Positions 45,262-53,097 of a stretch of 53,097 bases of DNA are shown here, piece by piece. Source of the DNA: an uncultured Pseudanabaenaceae cyanobacterium (GTDB taxonomy: Bacteria; Cyanobacteriota; Cyanobacteriia; PCC-9006; JAAUQQ01); the NCBI GenBank assembly GCA_937949725.1, contig CALECT010000103.1:1-53097 (forward strand). Direction: 5' to 3'. The notes under the pieces are model-generated. The model was given only the letters and a program-made list of their open reading frames with translations, was not told the origin of the DNA and did not search any database. Positions within the stretch are counted from its first letter, which is position 1. Each line of letters opens with the position of its first letter. Position numbers and translations under genes: made by a program.

Positions 45262-46299
45262 TTATTGTAGTTGAACTGCGCTAGGGGATACTTTCTCAAG
45301 GAAACGGGTTTCAACAACCTCCCGGAAGTTGGGGGCTGGTGTTTCTGGCTTAACTTTACCAGTATCCTTTGCCCATGCGGCCTGTGCATCCCAGAACTCA
45401 ATCAGTTCCTGAGTTAGCGCAGGTTTGAAAACAAAATTACCCCAGATGCCATCGATCACATCTTTCTCAAGCTTGGTGTACTTTTGCACAATTTGCTTGG
45501 CGTCTTCAGGGTTTCCCTCAATAAAATCTCCAGCTTCGGACATACCTTTAAGTAAGGCTTCAATTTGCTCGGCTTTCTCCTCAATCTGTTCTGGACGAAC
45601 ATCCAAGACATAGAGTTCGGAATAAAGCTCAGGATCTTTGAAGGTTACAGCCTTTTCTCCGAGATTTTTCTCAGCGATAAAAGCAAATGGGTCGAAAATG
45701 GAGATTGCATCTACACTTCCTGCTTGAAGTGATGCAGGCATATCTTCAGGTTTTTGACTGATAATCTCAACTTCATCATCTGCAATTTGGTAACGCTTCA
45801 AGAATTCGTAGGTGTAGAACTCTGGTCCACCACCGATGGAGGTCGCTAACTTTCGTTTCTTGCTTTTGAAGTAACTAGTTGGATCTTCTACATCGTCATC
45901 TTTCGTGGCAACTACGCGCACCTCATTAGTTGTACTCTCAACCACTTGAGAGACAACTCGAATTGGGTTCTCTTGCAGAGTTGCCAGGGCAACAGGAACT
46001 TCTCCTGAGACAGCAAAATCAATAGAACCAGATAGAAATGCTTGAAGTGCGAACTTCCCAGCTGTAAATTCCTTGATTTCTACATCAACCCCCGCATCTG
46101 TGAAAAAGCCTTTGTCTTGGGCAACCATAACCAAAGCCATTGCTGGAGAGGTTTGTATGCCAACGGTCACCTTAGATGATGGGGGCGTTTGAGAGCTATT
46201 CAAGCACCCTGTTAACACCAACGTGGTGAGCAACGCTAGCACTAAAAAACGCATTGAGCGTTTTAAATACCGCCAACTTTCTTGTGCGAGCTGAAACAT
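45262..46299 (-). CDS. ABC importer substrate-binding lipoprotein, SsuA/NMT1 type
   Basis: A 345-residue lipoprotein. After a basic start comes FLVLALLTTLVLTGCLNSSQ, a lipobox (LTGC). The binding fold follows: KVTVGIQTSPAMALVMVAQD, KGFFTDAGVDVEIKEFTAGK, LQAFLSGSIDFAVSGEVPVA, ASLQAGSVDAISIFDPFA and KEYT-like helix QIVQKYTKLEKDVI near the C-terminus. It is the first gene of the importer operon. The NMT1/SsuA family binds sulfonates, nitrate, taurine or thiamine precursors. Ligand is not decidable from sequence alone. An alternative start could be the Met of MRFLVLAL. Confidence 0.92.
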   Translation of the reverse strand: MFQLAQESWRYLKRSMRFLVLALLTTLVLTGCLNSSQTPPSSKVTVGIQTSPAMALVMVAQDKGFFTDAGVDVEIKEFTAGKFALQAFLSGSIDFAVSGEVPVALATLQENPIRVVSQVVESTTNEVRVVATKDDDVEDPTSYFKSKKRKLATSIGGGPEFYTYEFLKRYQIADDEVEIISQKPEDMPASLQAGSVDAISIFDPFAFIAEKNLGEKAVTFKDPELYSELYVLDVRPEQIEEKAEQIEALLKGMSEAGDFIEGNPEDAKQIVQKYTKLEKDVIDGIWGNFVFKPALTQELIEFWDAQAAWAKDTGKVKPETPAPNFREVVETRFLEKVSPSAVQLQ

Positions 46300-46473
46300 G
46301 TTTAATAGCCTTGCTATGTCTTTATAGTCTTTGATCTGGTCATTCAGCCCTAGAATATAACAGTGCTTCTACCGTCAATGAAGTACAAGCTTCACCTATT
46401 AATCCTTTATAGCAAAAGCATTAGGCATTATTAGCGTATCTTGTGCAGCCAGAAGACACTGTATCAGTCCTAA

Positions 46474-46590
46474 GCAAAACAACATCAGTTCGCGGGGCTT
46501 TCGAATCAGAGGCTGAAACCGCTGATTCTGCTTCATTGAGGTATCAGCCCTCTGTAAGCCTAACTTCGTGTCGCTAAACCGAACAGTGTA
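46474..46590 (+). repeat. Dispersed intergenic repeat, copy 3
   Basis: Matches copy 1 in AACATCAGTTCG followed by CGAATCAGAGGCTGAAACC, and copy 2 in CCTCTG and TGTCGCT blocks. It is more diverged than copies 1 and 2. Confidence 0.5.
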
Positions 46591-46875
46591 AGTCTTAGCA
46601 AGTTTGCATTATAGCTAAAAAATCTGAGGTCTGAATAACAAAAACAGGCTTAGGTTGTAGCAGTCTTCTTTGTGACACAAATCGTGCAATGTTGAAGCAG
46701 CAATGATGTATGTCGCTCGTAAGGTAGGGCAAATGTACTCCCCGTGTTCTCAAAGAAATTTAGATAAGAGATGGCCTTGTTGAGAAACATAGAGGTTATT
46801 TTTAGTCGCCCAAGCACTGAAAGCCTTATTCTTTCGTGCGGTCGAGGTTCGTATGCGTTTGCCCTGTGCCTAATA

Positions 46876-46974
46876 AGGGACTTCCAAAGATTTAATCATC
46901 CAATTTCAGATTATGAGCCTTGCCCTGCCTAGGAATTGCAAGATTTCAGGATGATTTAAATATGGGAAGTCCCT
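46876..46974. repeat. Imperfect inverted repeat, MITE-like
   Basis: AGGGACTTCC (46876-46885) and its reverse complement (46965-46974) form the ends. Inside, AATCATCC (46894-46901) pairs with GGATGATT (46949-46956). The 99-bp unit lies just downstream of the petJ stop (47010). Confidence 0.6.
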
Positions 46975-47009
46975 AATTCGATGGTATTTCTCGTCTGGGT
47001 GTACTTAGC

Positions 47010-47393
47010 CTATGGCCAATCCACCGCCGCCTGAGCCAAGACATAATCCGCCAACGCCTCAATCTCCGGCGTAGTCAGCCGAGTCGGAGCCCCATTCTCC
47101 GCCGCTTCGCCGTAGGCCGACATAATGCCCTTGCCATTGGTGATGATATTGGCGATCGCCTCCTGGCTATCCATGCCATAACGCTTCAGCGCCTTCGTCT
47201 TCAGGTTCTTGCCCCGGCGCACAATATTGCCCCCACCCGCGTGACAGGCCGCGCAGTTTTGCTCAAACAGCAGCGGGGCATCAATGGCAGCTCCAGCAGT
47301 GGAAGATGGCGCAGTCTGGGCAACAGCAGTGGCAGGAAAGAGCAAAATGGTGGTGAGAACAGCCGCAATTCCGGCGATCCAAAAACGTCGCAT
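47010..47393 (-). CDS. petJ: Cytochrome c6
   Basis: Soluble lumenal electron carrier between cytochrome b6f and photosystem I. Start ATG 47393. Signal peptide MRRFWIAGIAAVLTTILLFP, then ATAVAQ. The mature protein has the haem-binding CAACH, with LFEQNCAACHAGGGNIV, then GMDSQEAIANIITNGKG followed by MSAYG (axial Met) and ALADYVLAQA at the C-terminus. It is of normal length. The frame upstream to 47414 is not family sequence. It is a single gene with a long upstream spacer. Confidence 0.96.
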   Translation of the reverse strand: MRRFWIAGIAAVLTTILLFPATAVAQTAPSSTAGAAIDAPLLFEQNCAACHAGGGNIVRRGKNLKTKALKRYGMDSQEAIANIITNGKGIMSAYGEAAENGAPTRLTTPEIEALADYVLAQAAVDWP

Positions 47394-48303
47394 AGTTCCC
47401 TGGATGAATAACACGAGATTCAGTATAGGAATCCTCGCCGCCTTCCTCCGCCCATGGCAATGAATAGTGATGTACGGGCTGACTCTCTAAAACGTTGCTT
47501 TACTGCTTCTGCAATGGCGACCCAATAAGTCTGAGAATTGTCATCATTTCAAGAAATTAGATCACTCCTTCTATAAAGGGCTGAATTGTTGCAGCATCAC
47601 CTTTCTAATGGCAGTGCTTCAATCCTGATTTATGGTCTGAATAGGGCTCACCACCCGGAAACAAGACTGTTGCTAATTGCACTGGAGCAGCACATACACT
47701 TGATGGGCTGCGTAATCTTTCCCAGGAGCTTGCTTAGGCGCTGACAACTGCTAGGTAAATCTCAGCATGGGTGGCAGTGCAACTCAAAACAGGCCCCAGG
47801 GTGGCAGTTGATTATTTCGTGGTGAGAGTTTTGAGAGCAACCAACCTGATCTCAACAATTCCAAATAAATTTGAAGGAATCGCGATCGCCCCGAAGTCAG
47901 AGGCTTTCACTATCTCGTTTACGTATAAATGCGGTACTCTAATAGTTGCAATTTAATCTACCAAAGTCTGCTATGGTGAGTCGCCGAATGGGGTGACTCA
48001 GGTCCGCAATTTCTGTAATCCTCCCACCGATTGAAAAAGCCTTGAGGTAAATTAATTGCGACCAATAGCTGAACTCTACGGGGAATTGCCCTGTTTGGAG
48101 TATGCTCTGGGTCAAATTCAGCATCTTGTTCGAAATTTGCAGTTCTTGCTGTATCTTTCGAACGCATCTACCGATCATCCAGGTTCATCACCGTCTACCT
48201 GCCCAATAGCTCTATAGAGATTCCTTCGGGAAGCTCCAAAGAGTTTGAGGTGCAACTTACGACGCCCGTTTATCCGCTATCAGAGTGTCTTTAGAGTCAG
48301 GAC
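47394..48303. other. Long intergenic region petJ / tldD
   Basis: About 900 bases with no convincing gene. Short frames near 47771-47956 (+) and 47939-48178 (-) overlap and match nothing I know. GGGTGGCAGT occurs twice (around 47769 and 47801), and CTCAAAAC/GTTTTGAG form a weak hairpin there. It could be decayed sequence. Confidence 0.45.
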
Positions 48304-49767
48304 ATGCTTTCTACCCCCCGCACCACGGTTCGTATCGAACCTCAGCGGATGCTTCAGTCCATCCATGCTTCGGCAGATTGGGTGGGGCTTCGCGTCGTAA
48401 AAACAACAGAAACCCTTCGGGGTGTGAGAGATCAAAAGCCCAAGGCTAATGGCAGCCAAGTTCGCTATGGCGCCATGGTGGAGGTGTTAGTGGATGGCCA
48501 GGTTGGCTACGGTGCCACAGTGGACCTCTCTAAAAAAGGGCTACAGGCTGCTGCTGATGCCGCAGTTCTTCAGGCCCAGGCCGCTGCTGCCTGGGGTCTA
48601 TATCCTTTTACAGATCAGATTCGTCCGGTGGTGAAGGGCAATCAAATTGCCGCACCGGAACGGGCCTTGGATTCTCTGAGTCCGAAAGAAATCAATGATC
48701 TGTTGATCCGCATTTGCTACACCCTTAAGCTGTCGGATCAGATTATCCAGACCAGTGCGACGGCGATCGCCACACAGCGGGAAACCTGGTTTGCCAGTAG
48801 CAACGGCTCCGATGCCTACCAGAGCAGTGCCTCAGTCGTAATGGACTACGAAGCCACGGCCAAAGATGGTCTAGTCACCCAACGACGCGGAGCAAACGGC
48901 TGGTTTGCCCGCGCCTACCAAGGCGGCTGGGAATGGCTGTTGACGCCGCAACTTTGGGAAGAAGTGCAGCGCACGGGGGAACAGGCCATTGAGCTGCTCA
49001 CCGCGCCGGAATGTCCGAGTGATACTCGCACTCTGGTCCTCGCGCCGGATCAGATGATGTTGCAACTCCATGAGAGCGTGGGGCATCCCCTGGAACTGGA
49101 CCGAATCTTGGGTGATGAGCGCAATTATGCGGGCGGCAGCTTCGTGCAGCCAAAGGATTTTGGCCATTTGAGCTACGGTTCCCCGCTAATGAATGTCACA
49201 TTTGATCCAACTGTGCAAGGGGAACTGGCCAGCTATGGGTCAGATGACACAGGGGTGACAGCCCGCAGGGAGCATTTGGTGAAGGATGGCGTTCTCCAGC
49301 GGGGCCTGGGCAGTGTGGAAAGCCAGCTTCGCAGCGGCCTACCCGGTGTTGCCAATGCAAGAGCTTGCTCCTGGAATCGTCCTCCCATCGATCGCATGGC
49401 CAATATCAACTTGGAGCCTGGCGAGACTTCCTTTAAGGAGATGGTCTCCAAGATAGAGAAGGGCGTGTTTATGCAAGCCAATTCCTCTTGGTCCATCGAT
49501 GACCAGCGCTACAAATTCCAGTTTGGCTGCGAATATGCCCAGCTGATTGAGAACGGCGAAATTACCAAAACCGTTCGTAATCCCAACTATCGCTCCACCA
49601 CCTCAGACTTCTGGAAGAGCCTGAGCCAAGTGGGCGATCGCAGCACCTGGGAAATGTTCGGAACTCCCGTCTGCGGCAAAGGCGAACCCAACCAAATCAT
49701 CTGGGTGGGCCATGCCTCTCCCGTCTGCGCCTTTGACAATATCGAGGTCTTTGGCGGCGGCGAATAG
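48304..49767 (+). CDS. TldD-family metalloprotease subunit
   Basis: A 487-residue protein of the TldD/PmbA family. The zinc-site motif HESVGHPLELDR (H-E-x3-H) is intact, marking this as the catalytic TldD-type partner. Other blocks: GYGATVDLSKKGLQAAADAA, YAGGSFVQPKDFGHLSYGSP, DDTGVTARREHLVKDGVLQ, a conserved SWNRPPIDRMANINLEPG and FGCEYAQLIENGEITK. E. coli TldD/TldE matures microcin B17 and degrades CcdA; the cyanobacterial substrate is unknown. It is followed 149 bases later by the TldE-like partner on the same strand. Confidence 0.92.
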   Translation: MLSTPRTTVRIEPQRMLQSIHASADWVGLRVVKTTETLRGVRDQKPKANGSQVRYGAMVEVLVDGQVGYGATVDLSKKGLQAAADAAVLQAQAAAAWGLYPFTDQIRPVVKGNQIAAPERALDSLSPKEINDLLIRICYTLKLSDQIIQTSATAIATQRETWFASSNGSDAYQSSASVVMDYEATAKDGLVTQRRGANGWFARAYQGGWEWLLTPQLWEEVQRTGEQAIELLTAPECPSDTRTLVLAPDQMMLQLHESVGHPLELDRILGDERNYAGGSFVQPKDFGHLSYGSPLMNVTFDPTVQGELASYGSDDTGVTARREHLVKDGVLQRGLGSVESQLRSGLPGVANARACSWNRPPIDRMANINLEPGETSFKEMVSKIEKGVFMQANSSWSIDDQRYKFQFGCEYAQLIENGEITKTVRNPNYRSTTSDFWKSLSQVGDRSTWEMFGTPVCGKGEPNQIIWVGHASPVCAFDNIEVFGGGE

Positions 49768-49916
49768 TCTGCCCGAGGCTGATCGGGTCTGTTGATTTAG
49801 GCCCTCGATTGATTCGTCCAGAACAGCCCCTGCGTGGCTGTCTCTACTAACGGGGACTTCTTTGAGTCAGATGCTCCCCTTGCTACGGTCCACTTGTTCA
49901 CCTGCAACTACCCCCT

Positions 49917-51323
49917 GTGATCTTCTCCCTGTCTACCGCCGCCGTTGCCTCCCAATCCCGAACCCTCGCCACCGAGCGCCTGGAGTTGTGGGAGCAAACC
50001 TTTAATCGCCTCAGCGATGCCCTCCAAGGCGAGTGCCGAGCCGGTGAACATTTCACCCTGTCTCTGGTGGCGGAAGATAGCCAGTTCACCCGCATGAATC
50101 GAGCGCGGGTTCGCCAGTCCGGTCAGGTGGTGGATGGGGCGGTGAAGCTGACTTGGATTGCCAACCAGCGCACCTGCTATCGCGATTTGCCCTTTACCGG
50201 CAATTGGGGTGAAGACTGGGCAGCGGTTAAGCCCGCGCTCAATGATTTGCGCCAAGAGATTGATCAGCTGCCAGAAGATCCCTTTATTGTTCTGCCCCAG
50301 CGAGTTGAGGGGAGTGAAGGCAAAAGCCGAGCAGTGTATCGCGGGGACTTGCTGGATCGGGATCGGGCGATCGCCGAGCTCCTCGGCCCCGTCCAAGGCC
50401 TAGACTTCGTCGGCATCTACGCCGCAGGCCTCTCCGTCCGCGCCCAATCCGACTCCGCAGGCCAGCGCCACTGGTTCGCCACAGAATCCTTCACCCTGGA
50501 CTACTCCCTCTTCGACCTCAAGGGCCAAGCGGTCAAAGGCACCTTCGCCGACCGTACCTGGGACTCCGCCGCTTACAAAGCCAACGTCGCCCGAGCCCAG
50601 CAGCAGCTCCAGCTCATGGACCGCCCGGTCAAGGCCGTCTCCAAAGGCCAATACCGTACCTACTTGGCCCCAGCCGCCATGTCGGAGCTAATCCTAATGA
50701 TGTCCTGGAGCTGCACCAGCGAAGCCGCCATTCGCCAGGGCGGTAGCCCCATGGAGCAACTGCGGGTCGGTAAGCGCCAGCTATCGCCCAAGTTCACCCT
50801 GCGGGAAAACTTCTCCCGTGGCCTGGTGCCCCAGTTCAACAGCGACAGCGAAATGGCCCCGGACAATCTGCCGCTGATTGAGCGAGGCAAACTTGTCAAT
50901 ACAACCATCAACGGTCGCACTGCCCAGGAATATGACGTGGTGTCCAACGGTGCCTCCGATAGCGAAGACCTGCGGGCCGCTGAGGTTGATGGCGGAGACT
51001 TGGCCGAGGCGGATATTCTCAAGGCTTTGGATACAGGCCTGTATTTATCCAACTTGCATTATTTGAACTGGAGCGATCGCCCCGCTGGCCGCATCACCGG
51101 CATGACCCGCTACGCCTGCTTCTGGGTTGAGCAGGGCGAAATTGTCGCCCCCATCCATGACCTGCGCTTCGACGACACGCTATTTAACTTCTGGGGAGAC
51201 AACTTAATTGCCCTCACCCAAAAGCAAGAGCTAGTCCCTGCGGTGGATACCTATGAACACCGAGATCTAGGCGGCACCTGGACACCCGGCGCGCTGATTG
51301 AAGACTTCACCTACACGCTCTAA
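49917..51323 (+). CDS. TldE/PmbA-family protein, partner of TldD
   Basis: A 468-residue GTG-started protein of the same family as the preceding gene, but without the H-E-x3-H site. The equivalent place reads ELILMMSWSCTSEAAIRQGG, as expected for the non-catalytic TldE half. Shared blocks: VGIYAAGLSVRAQSDSAGQR, RQLSPKFTLRENFSRGLVPQ, TTINGRTAQEYDVVSNGASD and GLYLSNLHYLNWSDRPAGRI. TldD and TldE form a hexamer in E. coli that makes one protease. The adjacent placement here supports the same pairing. The exact start is uncertain, since no ATG is suitably placed. Confidence 0.88.
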   Translation: MIFSLSTAAVASQSRTLATERLELWEQTFNRLSDALQGECRAGEHFTLSLVAEDSQFTRMNRARVRQSGQVVDGAVKLTWIANQRTCYRDLPFTGNWGEDWAAVKPALNDLRQEIDQLPEDPFIVLPQRVEGSEGKSRAVYRGDLLDRDRAIAELLGPVQGLDFVGIYAAGLSVRAQSDSAGQRHWFATESFTLDYSLFDLKGQAVKGTFADRTWDSAAYKANVARAQQQLQLMDRPVKAVSKGQYRTYLAPAAMSELILMMSWSCTSEAAIRQGGSPMEQLRVGKRQLSPKFTLRENFSRGLVPQFNSDSEMAPDNLPLIERGKLVNTTINGRTAQEYDVVSNGASDSEDLRAAEVDGGDLAEADILKALDTGLYLSNLHYLNWSDRPAGRITGMTRYACFWVEQGEIVAPIHDLRFDDTLFNFWGDNLIALTQKQELVPAVDTYEHRDLGGTWTPGALIEDFTYTL

Positions 51324-51462
51324 CAGCTCGGCAAGCTGAAAGCAGCATAGGGGCCTAAGTTTCGTTGCATGGAGCAGTCGCCAGAGTCTTGGGCGGCTAC
51401 ACTCACAGCATCGTCATTGTCTAAATTTAGACAATTGCGAGCGCCCTTTGCTTTGGCCCGCT

Positions 51463-52050
51463 ATGACCGAATCCGAATTTCCCACTGGTGTACTGAAGCG
51501 CGCAGCCTGGTGTCACCTGGCAGGCATTGCCTGGTTTGCCATCGGGTTACTGCAAAACACTTTGTCGCTCCTCAGTTCAGCCTTCATAGGCCTCTTTGGC
51601 ATCACCAGTGCAGCGCAGGGTCTCGGCATAATTTTCTATGGGCTCACCATACTCCTGTCCCTGTTGGCCTTTCCCTTTATCTCTGGTTTTCTCTACGCCT
51701 TAATCATGTGGAAGACCAGTCGAGGGGTTCATCCTTTTGTCGATGATTGTGGCAAAGCCGCGACCAACTTTCAGGCCACGATGGGACTTTACAGCTTCTG
51801 CGCCTTTCTCATTGTCGCTCTACTTGCGTTAGTCACCTGTGGTCCTGTCTGGGCAGACTTCAATCTCTATGGTGACGGCAATCAGACCACAGAGACCTTA
51901 GCGCTGATCGGCCTTGGTGTAATTGGCTTGAGTCTTGTGGGCGCTTTCGCCTGGAGTATTTTCCAGGTGGTTGTGACGATCATGGGTGCAGTGAAAGCTT
52001 CCAAAGGTCAGCTGTATGTGTATCCTTTGAGTCGTCAGTTCTACTCTTAA
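51463..52050 (+). CDS. DUF4870-type membrane protein, copy 1
   Basis: About 195 residues, start ATG 51463 (MTESEFPTGVLKRAAWCHLA). Four hydrophobic helices and the DUF4870/Tic20-like pattern: LAGIAW, PFISGFLYALIMWKTSRGVH followed by PFVDDCGKAATNFQATMGLYSF, then a C-terminal helix and KASKGQLYVYPLSRQFYS. The H-P-F-V-D-x-x-G-K-x-A-x-N-F-Q block is the family hallmark. Function unknown. It is a tandem paralogue of the next gene (about half the residues identical by eye). Confidence 0.88.
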   Translation: MTESEFPTGVLKRAAWCHLAGIAWFAIGLLQNTLSLLSSAFIGLFGITSAAQGLGIIFYGLTILLSLLAFPFISGFLYALIMWKTSRGVHPFVDDCGKAATNFQATMGLYSFCAFLIVALLALVTCGPVWADFNLYGDGNQTTETLALIGLGVIGLSLVGAFAWSIFQVVVTIMGAVKASKGQLYVYPLSRQFYS

Positions 52051-52090
52051 ATTCGTTGTTGCTCCGTCTCCTACGACGCTTCCCTTTGCC

Positions 52091-52675
52091 ATGACCCAGG
52101 CTGAATTTCCCGCTGGTGTACTCAAACGAGCGGTATGGGCACATTTGAGCGGTATTGCCTGGGCGATGTTGTCAGTGGCTTGGCAGATGGTGAGTATTCC
52201 GCTGTCGCTGGTCTCAAGTTCTTTAGAGCCTTTGGGAGACCTAGCGCTTTACCCGTTTTTAGGTCTGATGATTGTTGCAACCTTGCTGTCGTTCCCCTTC
52301 CTTTCAGGATTTGTGACGGCATTGGTGTTCTGGAAAATGAATCGCGAGAAGCATCCCTTTATCGATGAATGCGGCAAGGCTGCGACTAATTTTCAGGCCA
52401 CGATGGGGCTTTATAGCTTCTGCACATTTCTAGTCTTTGCCTTTTTGGTCCTCGTCACCTGTGGTCCCGCTTTAGCCGGTCTTAGCAATGGCGGAAACGG
52501 CGGCAATGGTAGCGAGGGGATTTTTATGGTCCTAGGAATCCTTACATTGGTCCTGGGGGGATTGATCGCTTTTGCAGTCTGGCTTTTCCAGGTGATTGTC
52601 ATGAGTGTGGCAGCAGCCAAGGCTGGTAAAGGCCAGGTCTATGTTTATCCCCTAAGTCGACAGTTCTTCTCTTAA
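52091..52675 (+). CDS. DUF4870-type membrane protein, copy 2
   Basis: A 194-residue paralogue of the preceding gene, 40 bases downstream. MTQAEFPAGVLKRAVWAHLS aligns with copy 1, as do HPFIDECGKAATNFQATMG and the C-terminal KAGKGQVYVYPLSRQFFS. The loop between helices 3 and 4 is Gly/Asn-rich (LSNGGNGGNGSEG), whereas copy 1 has an Asp/Gly/Thr loop. The pair is a recent-looking tandem duplication, probably co-transcribed. Function is unknown. Confidence 0.88.
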   Translation: MTQAEFPAGVLKRAVWAHLSGIAWAMLSVAWQMVSIPLSLVSSSLEPLGDLALYPFLGLMIVATLLSFPFLSGFVTALVFWKMNREKHPFIDECGKAATNFQATMGLYSFCTFLVFAFLVLVTCGPALAGLSNGGNGGNGSEGIFMVLGILTLVLGGLIAFAVWLFQVIVMSVAAAKAGKGQVYVYPLSRQFFS

Positions 52676-52838
52676 AAGTTGCTGGGTCAATTCTCATCGC
52701 TACGCTGAACCGCGAACCCAACTTGTCCAGAAATGAGCCTTATCCTTGCCAGGCTTAAGCCTTTGCACTGACGAATCGTGCCACGGAAGGATATAGTCTC
52801 TTGAATTGTTGGTGTGCAATAGCAGGGCTAAAGACAAA

Positions 52839-53097
52839 ATGGCAAAGCAGCGGGTTGGACTTCTGTTCGGTGGACGCTCTGGGGAGCATGAGGTTTCGAT
52901 TATTTCTGCGGGGGCGATCGCCAAGGGCCTTTCCGCTCCGGCCAATGCTGCAAAGTACGAGCTCCATCCCTTCTACATTCGCAAAGACGGCGTCTGGCTA
53001 GGGGGCGATGAAGCCAAGGCCGTTCTAGACAGCGGTAAATCCATTGATGTTGGGGACGGCAAAGAGAACTGGGCCGAAGACCGTGCTCAGCTCTGGA
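52839..53097 (+). CDS. ddl: D-alanine-D-alanine ligase (5' end, cut by window edge)
   Basis: Start ATG 52839: [20 protein letters not shown], then [11 protein letters not shown]. The [14 protein letters not shown] block is the hallmark of the Ddl N-terminal domain. [20 protein letters not shown] follows as expected. It makes D-Ala-D-Ala for peptidoglycan in the cytoplasm. Only 86 codons are inside the window, so the ATP-grasp domain is not seen. Confidence 0.93.
   Translation, partial: MAKQRVGLLFGGRSGEHEVSIISAGAIAKGLSAPANAAKYELHPFYIRKDGVWLGGDEAKAVLDSGKSIDVGDGKENWAEDRAQLW

Larger units (their letters stand above)
46300..47009. other. Intergenic region with repeat copy 3 and an inverted repeat
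   Basis: No gene seen. It contains repeat copy 3 (46474-46590), a short core copy (46808-46840) and an imperfect inverted repeat (46876-46974). A 50-codon frame beginning near 46771 overlaps the core copy and is not called. Confidence 0.5.

Noticed and set aside
46771..46930. ATG-started ~50-codon frame before petJ's downstream inverted repeat
   Set aside because: It overlaps a repeat core copy and the inverted repeat, with no ribosome site or family match.
47771..48178. Two short frames in the petJ-tldD spacer
   Set aside because: They overlap on opposite strands, have poor composition, and have no homologue that I recognise.
1..53097. tRNA, rRNA or tmRNA genes
   Set aside because: No cloverleaf-like segment or conserved rRNA stretch was noticed on either strand. 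A covariance-model scan would be decisive.

Overview
This 53 kb window comes from a cyanobacterial chromosome. The evidence is a set of lineage-typical genes: NDH-1 subunit ndhB, cytochrome c6 (petJ), a D27-like/DUF4033 protein, a cyanobacterial DprA-like protein and an HpnH hopanoid enzyme. The HIP1 octamer gcgatcgc is also scattered throughout. I see no rRNA, tRNA, CRISPR array or transposase gene.

Region by region. (1) 1-13.3 kb is mostly minus-strand housekeeping: an FKBP isomerase cut by the left edge, a phasin-like protein, a YajQ-type protein, a DprA-like protein, a TPR protein, a ComFB-domain protein, a decayed thioesterase, a pentapeptide-repeat protein, a Uma2 endonuclease-like protein, hpnH, DUF1697, a PstS-like binding protein, and topA with a lysine-rich tail. 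(2) 13.8-20.7 kb holds ndhB with a strong terminator, a GerMN protein, a MacB-type ATPase, an unusual stand-alone EF-G domain IV-like protein, a HEAT-repeat gene overlapping a D27-like gene, and a TauE/SafE exporter. (3) 21.3-26.2 kb is a chaperone-usher pilus locus: two small secreted subunits, a PapD-type chaperone and an outer-membrane usher. A secreted metallophosphoesterase and a NUDIX hydrolase follow. (4) 28-34.5 kb holds a very large CBS + 8xPAS histidine kinase, a small membrane protein and a sterol desaturase-like hydroxylase.

(5) 34.5-47 kb is the accessory part of the window. It contains an unknown 304-residue protein, an orphan antitoxin beside a truncated BrnT-like toxin tail, an LRAT/NlpC-like protein, an NCS2 purine permease and a decayed second copy of that permease's 3' end. 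It also contains a 601-residue membrane protein of unknown function followed by a small NifU-domain protein, then a 1.4 kb gene-free stretch packed with miniature inverted-repeat elements. One of these has perfect 17-bp terminal repeats and an exact 10-bp target duplication. Next come a SUMF1/FGE-like protein and a sulfonate/nitrate/taurine-type ABC importer (binding protein, permease, ATPase). A related intergenic repeat recurs across this segment. (6) 47-53 kb returns to core genes: petJ, a TldD/TldE protease pair, two tandem DUF4870 membrane proteins and the 5' end of D-alanine-D-alanine ligase.

The observations most worth following up are the EF-G domain IV-like protein without a GTPase, the cyanobacterial chaperone-usher locus, the MITE with intact target duplication, the permease-tail duplication bracketing the toxin-antitoxin/LRAT genes, and the 601-residue membrane protein. 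All functional statements rest on recognising families by eye. No database search was run.
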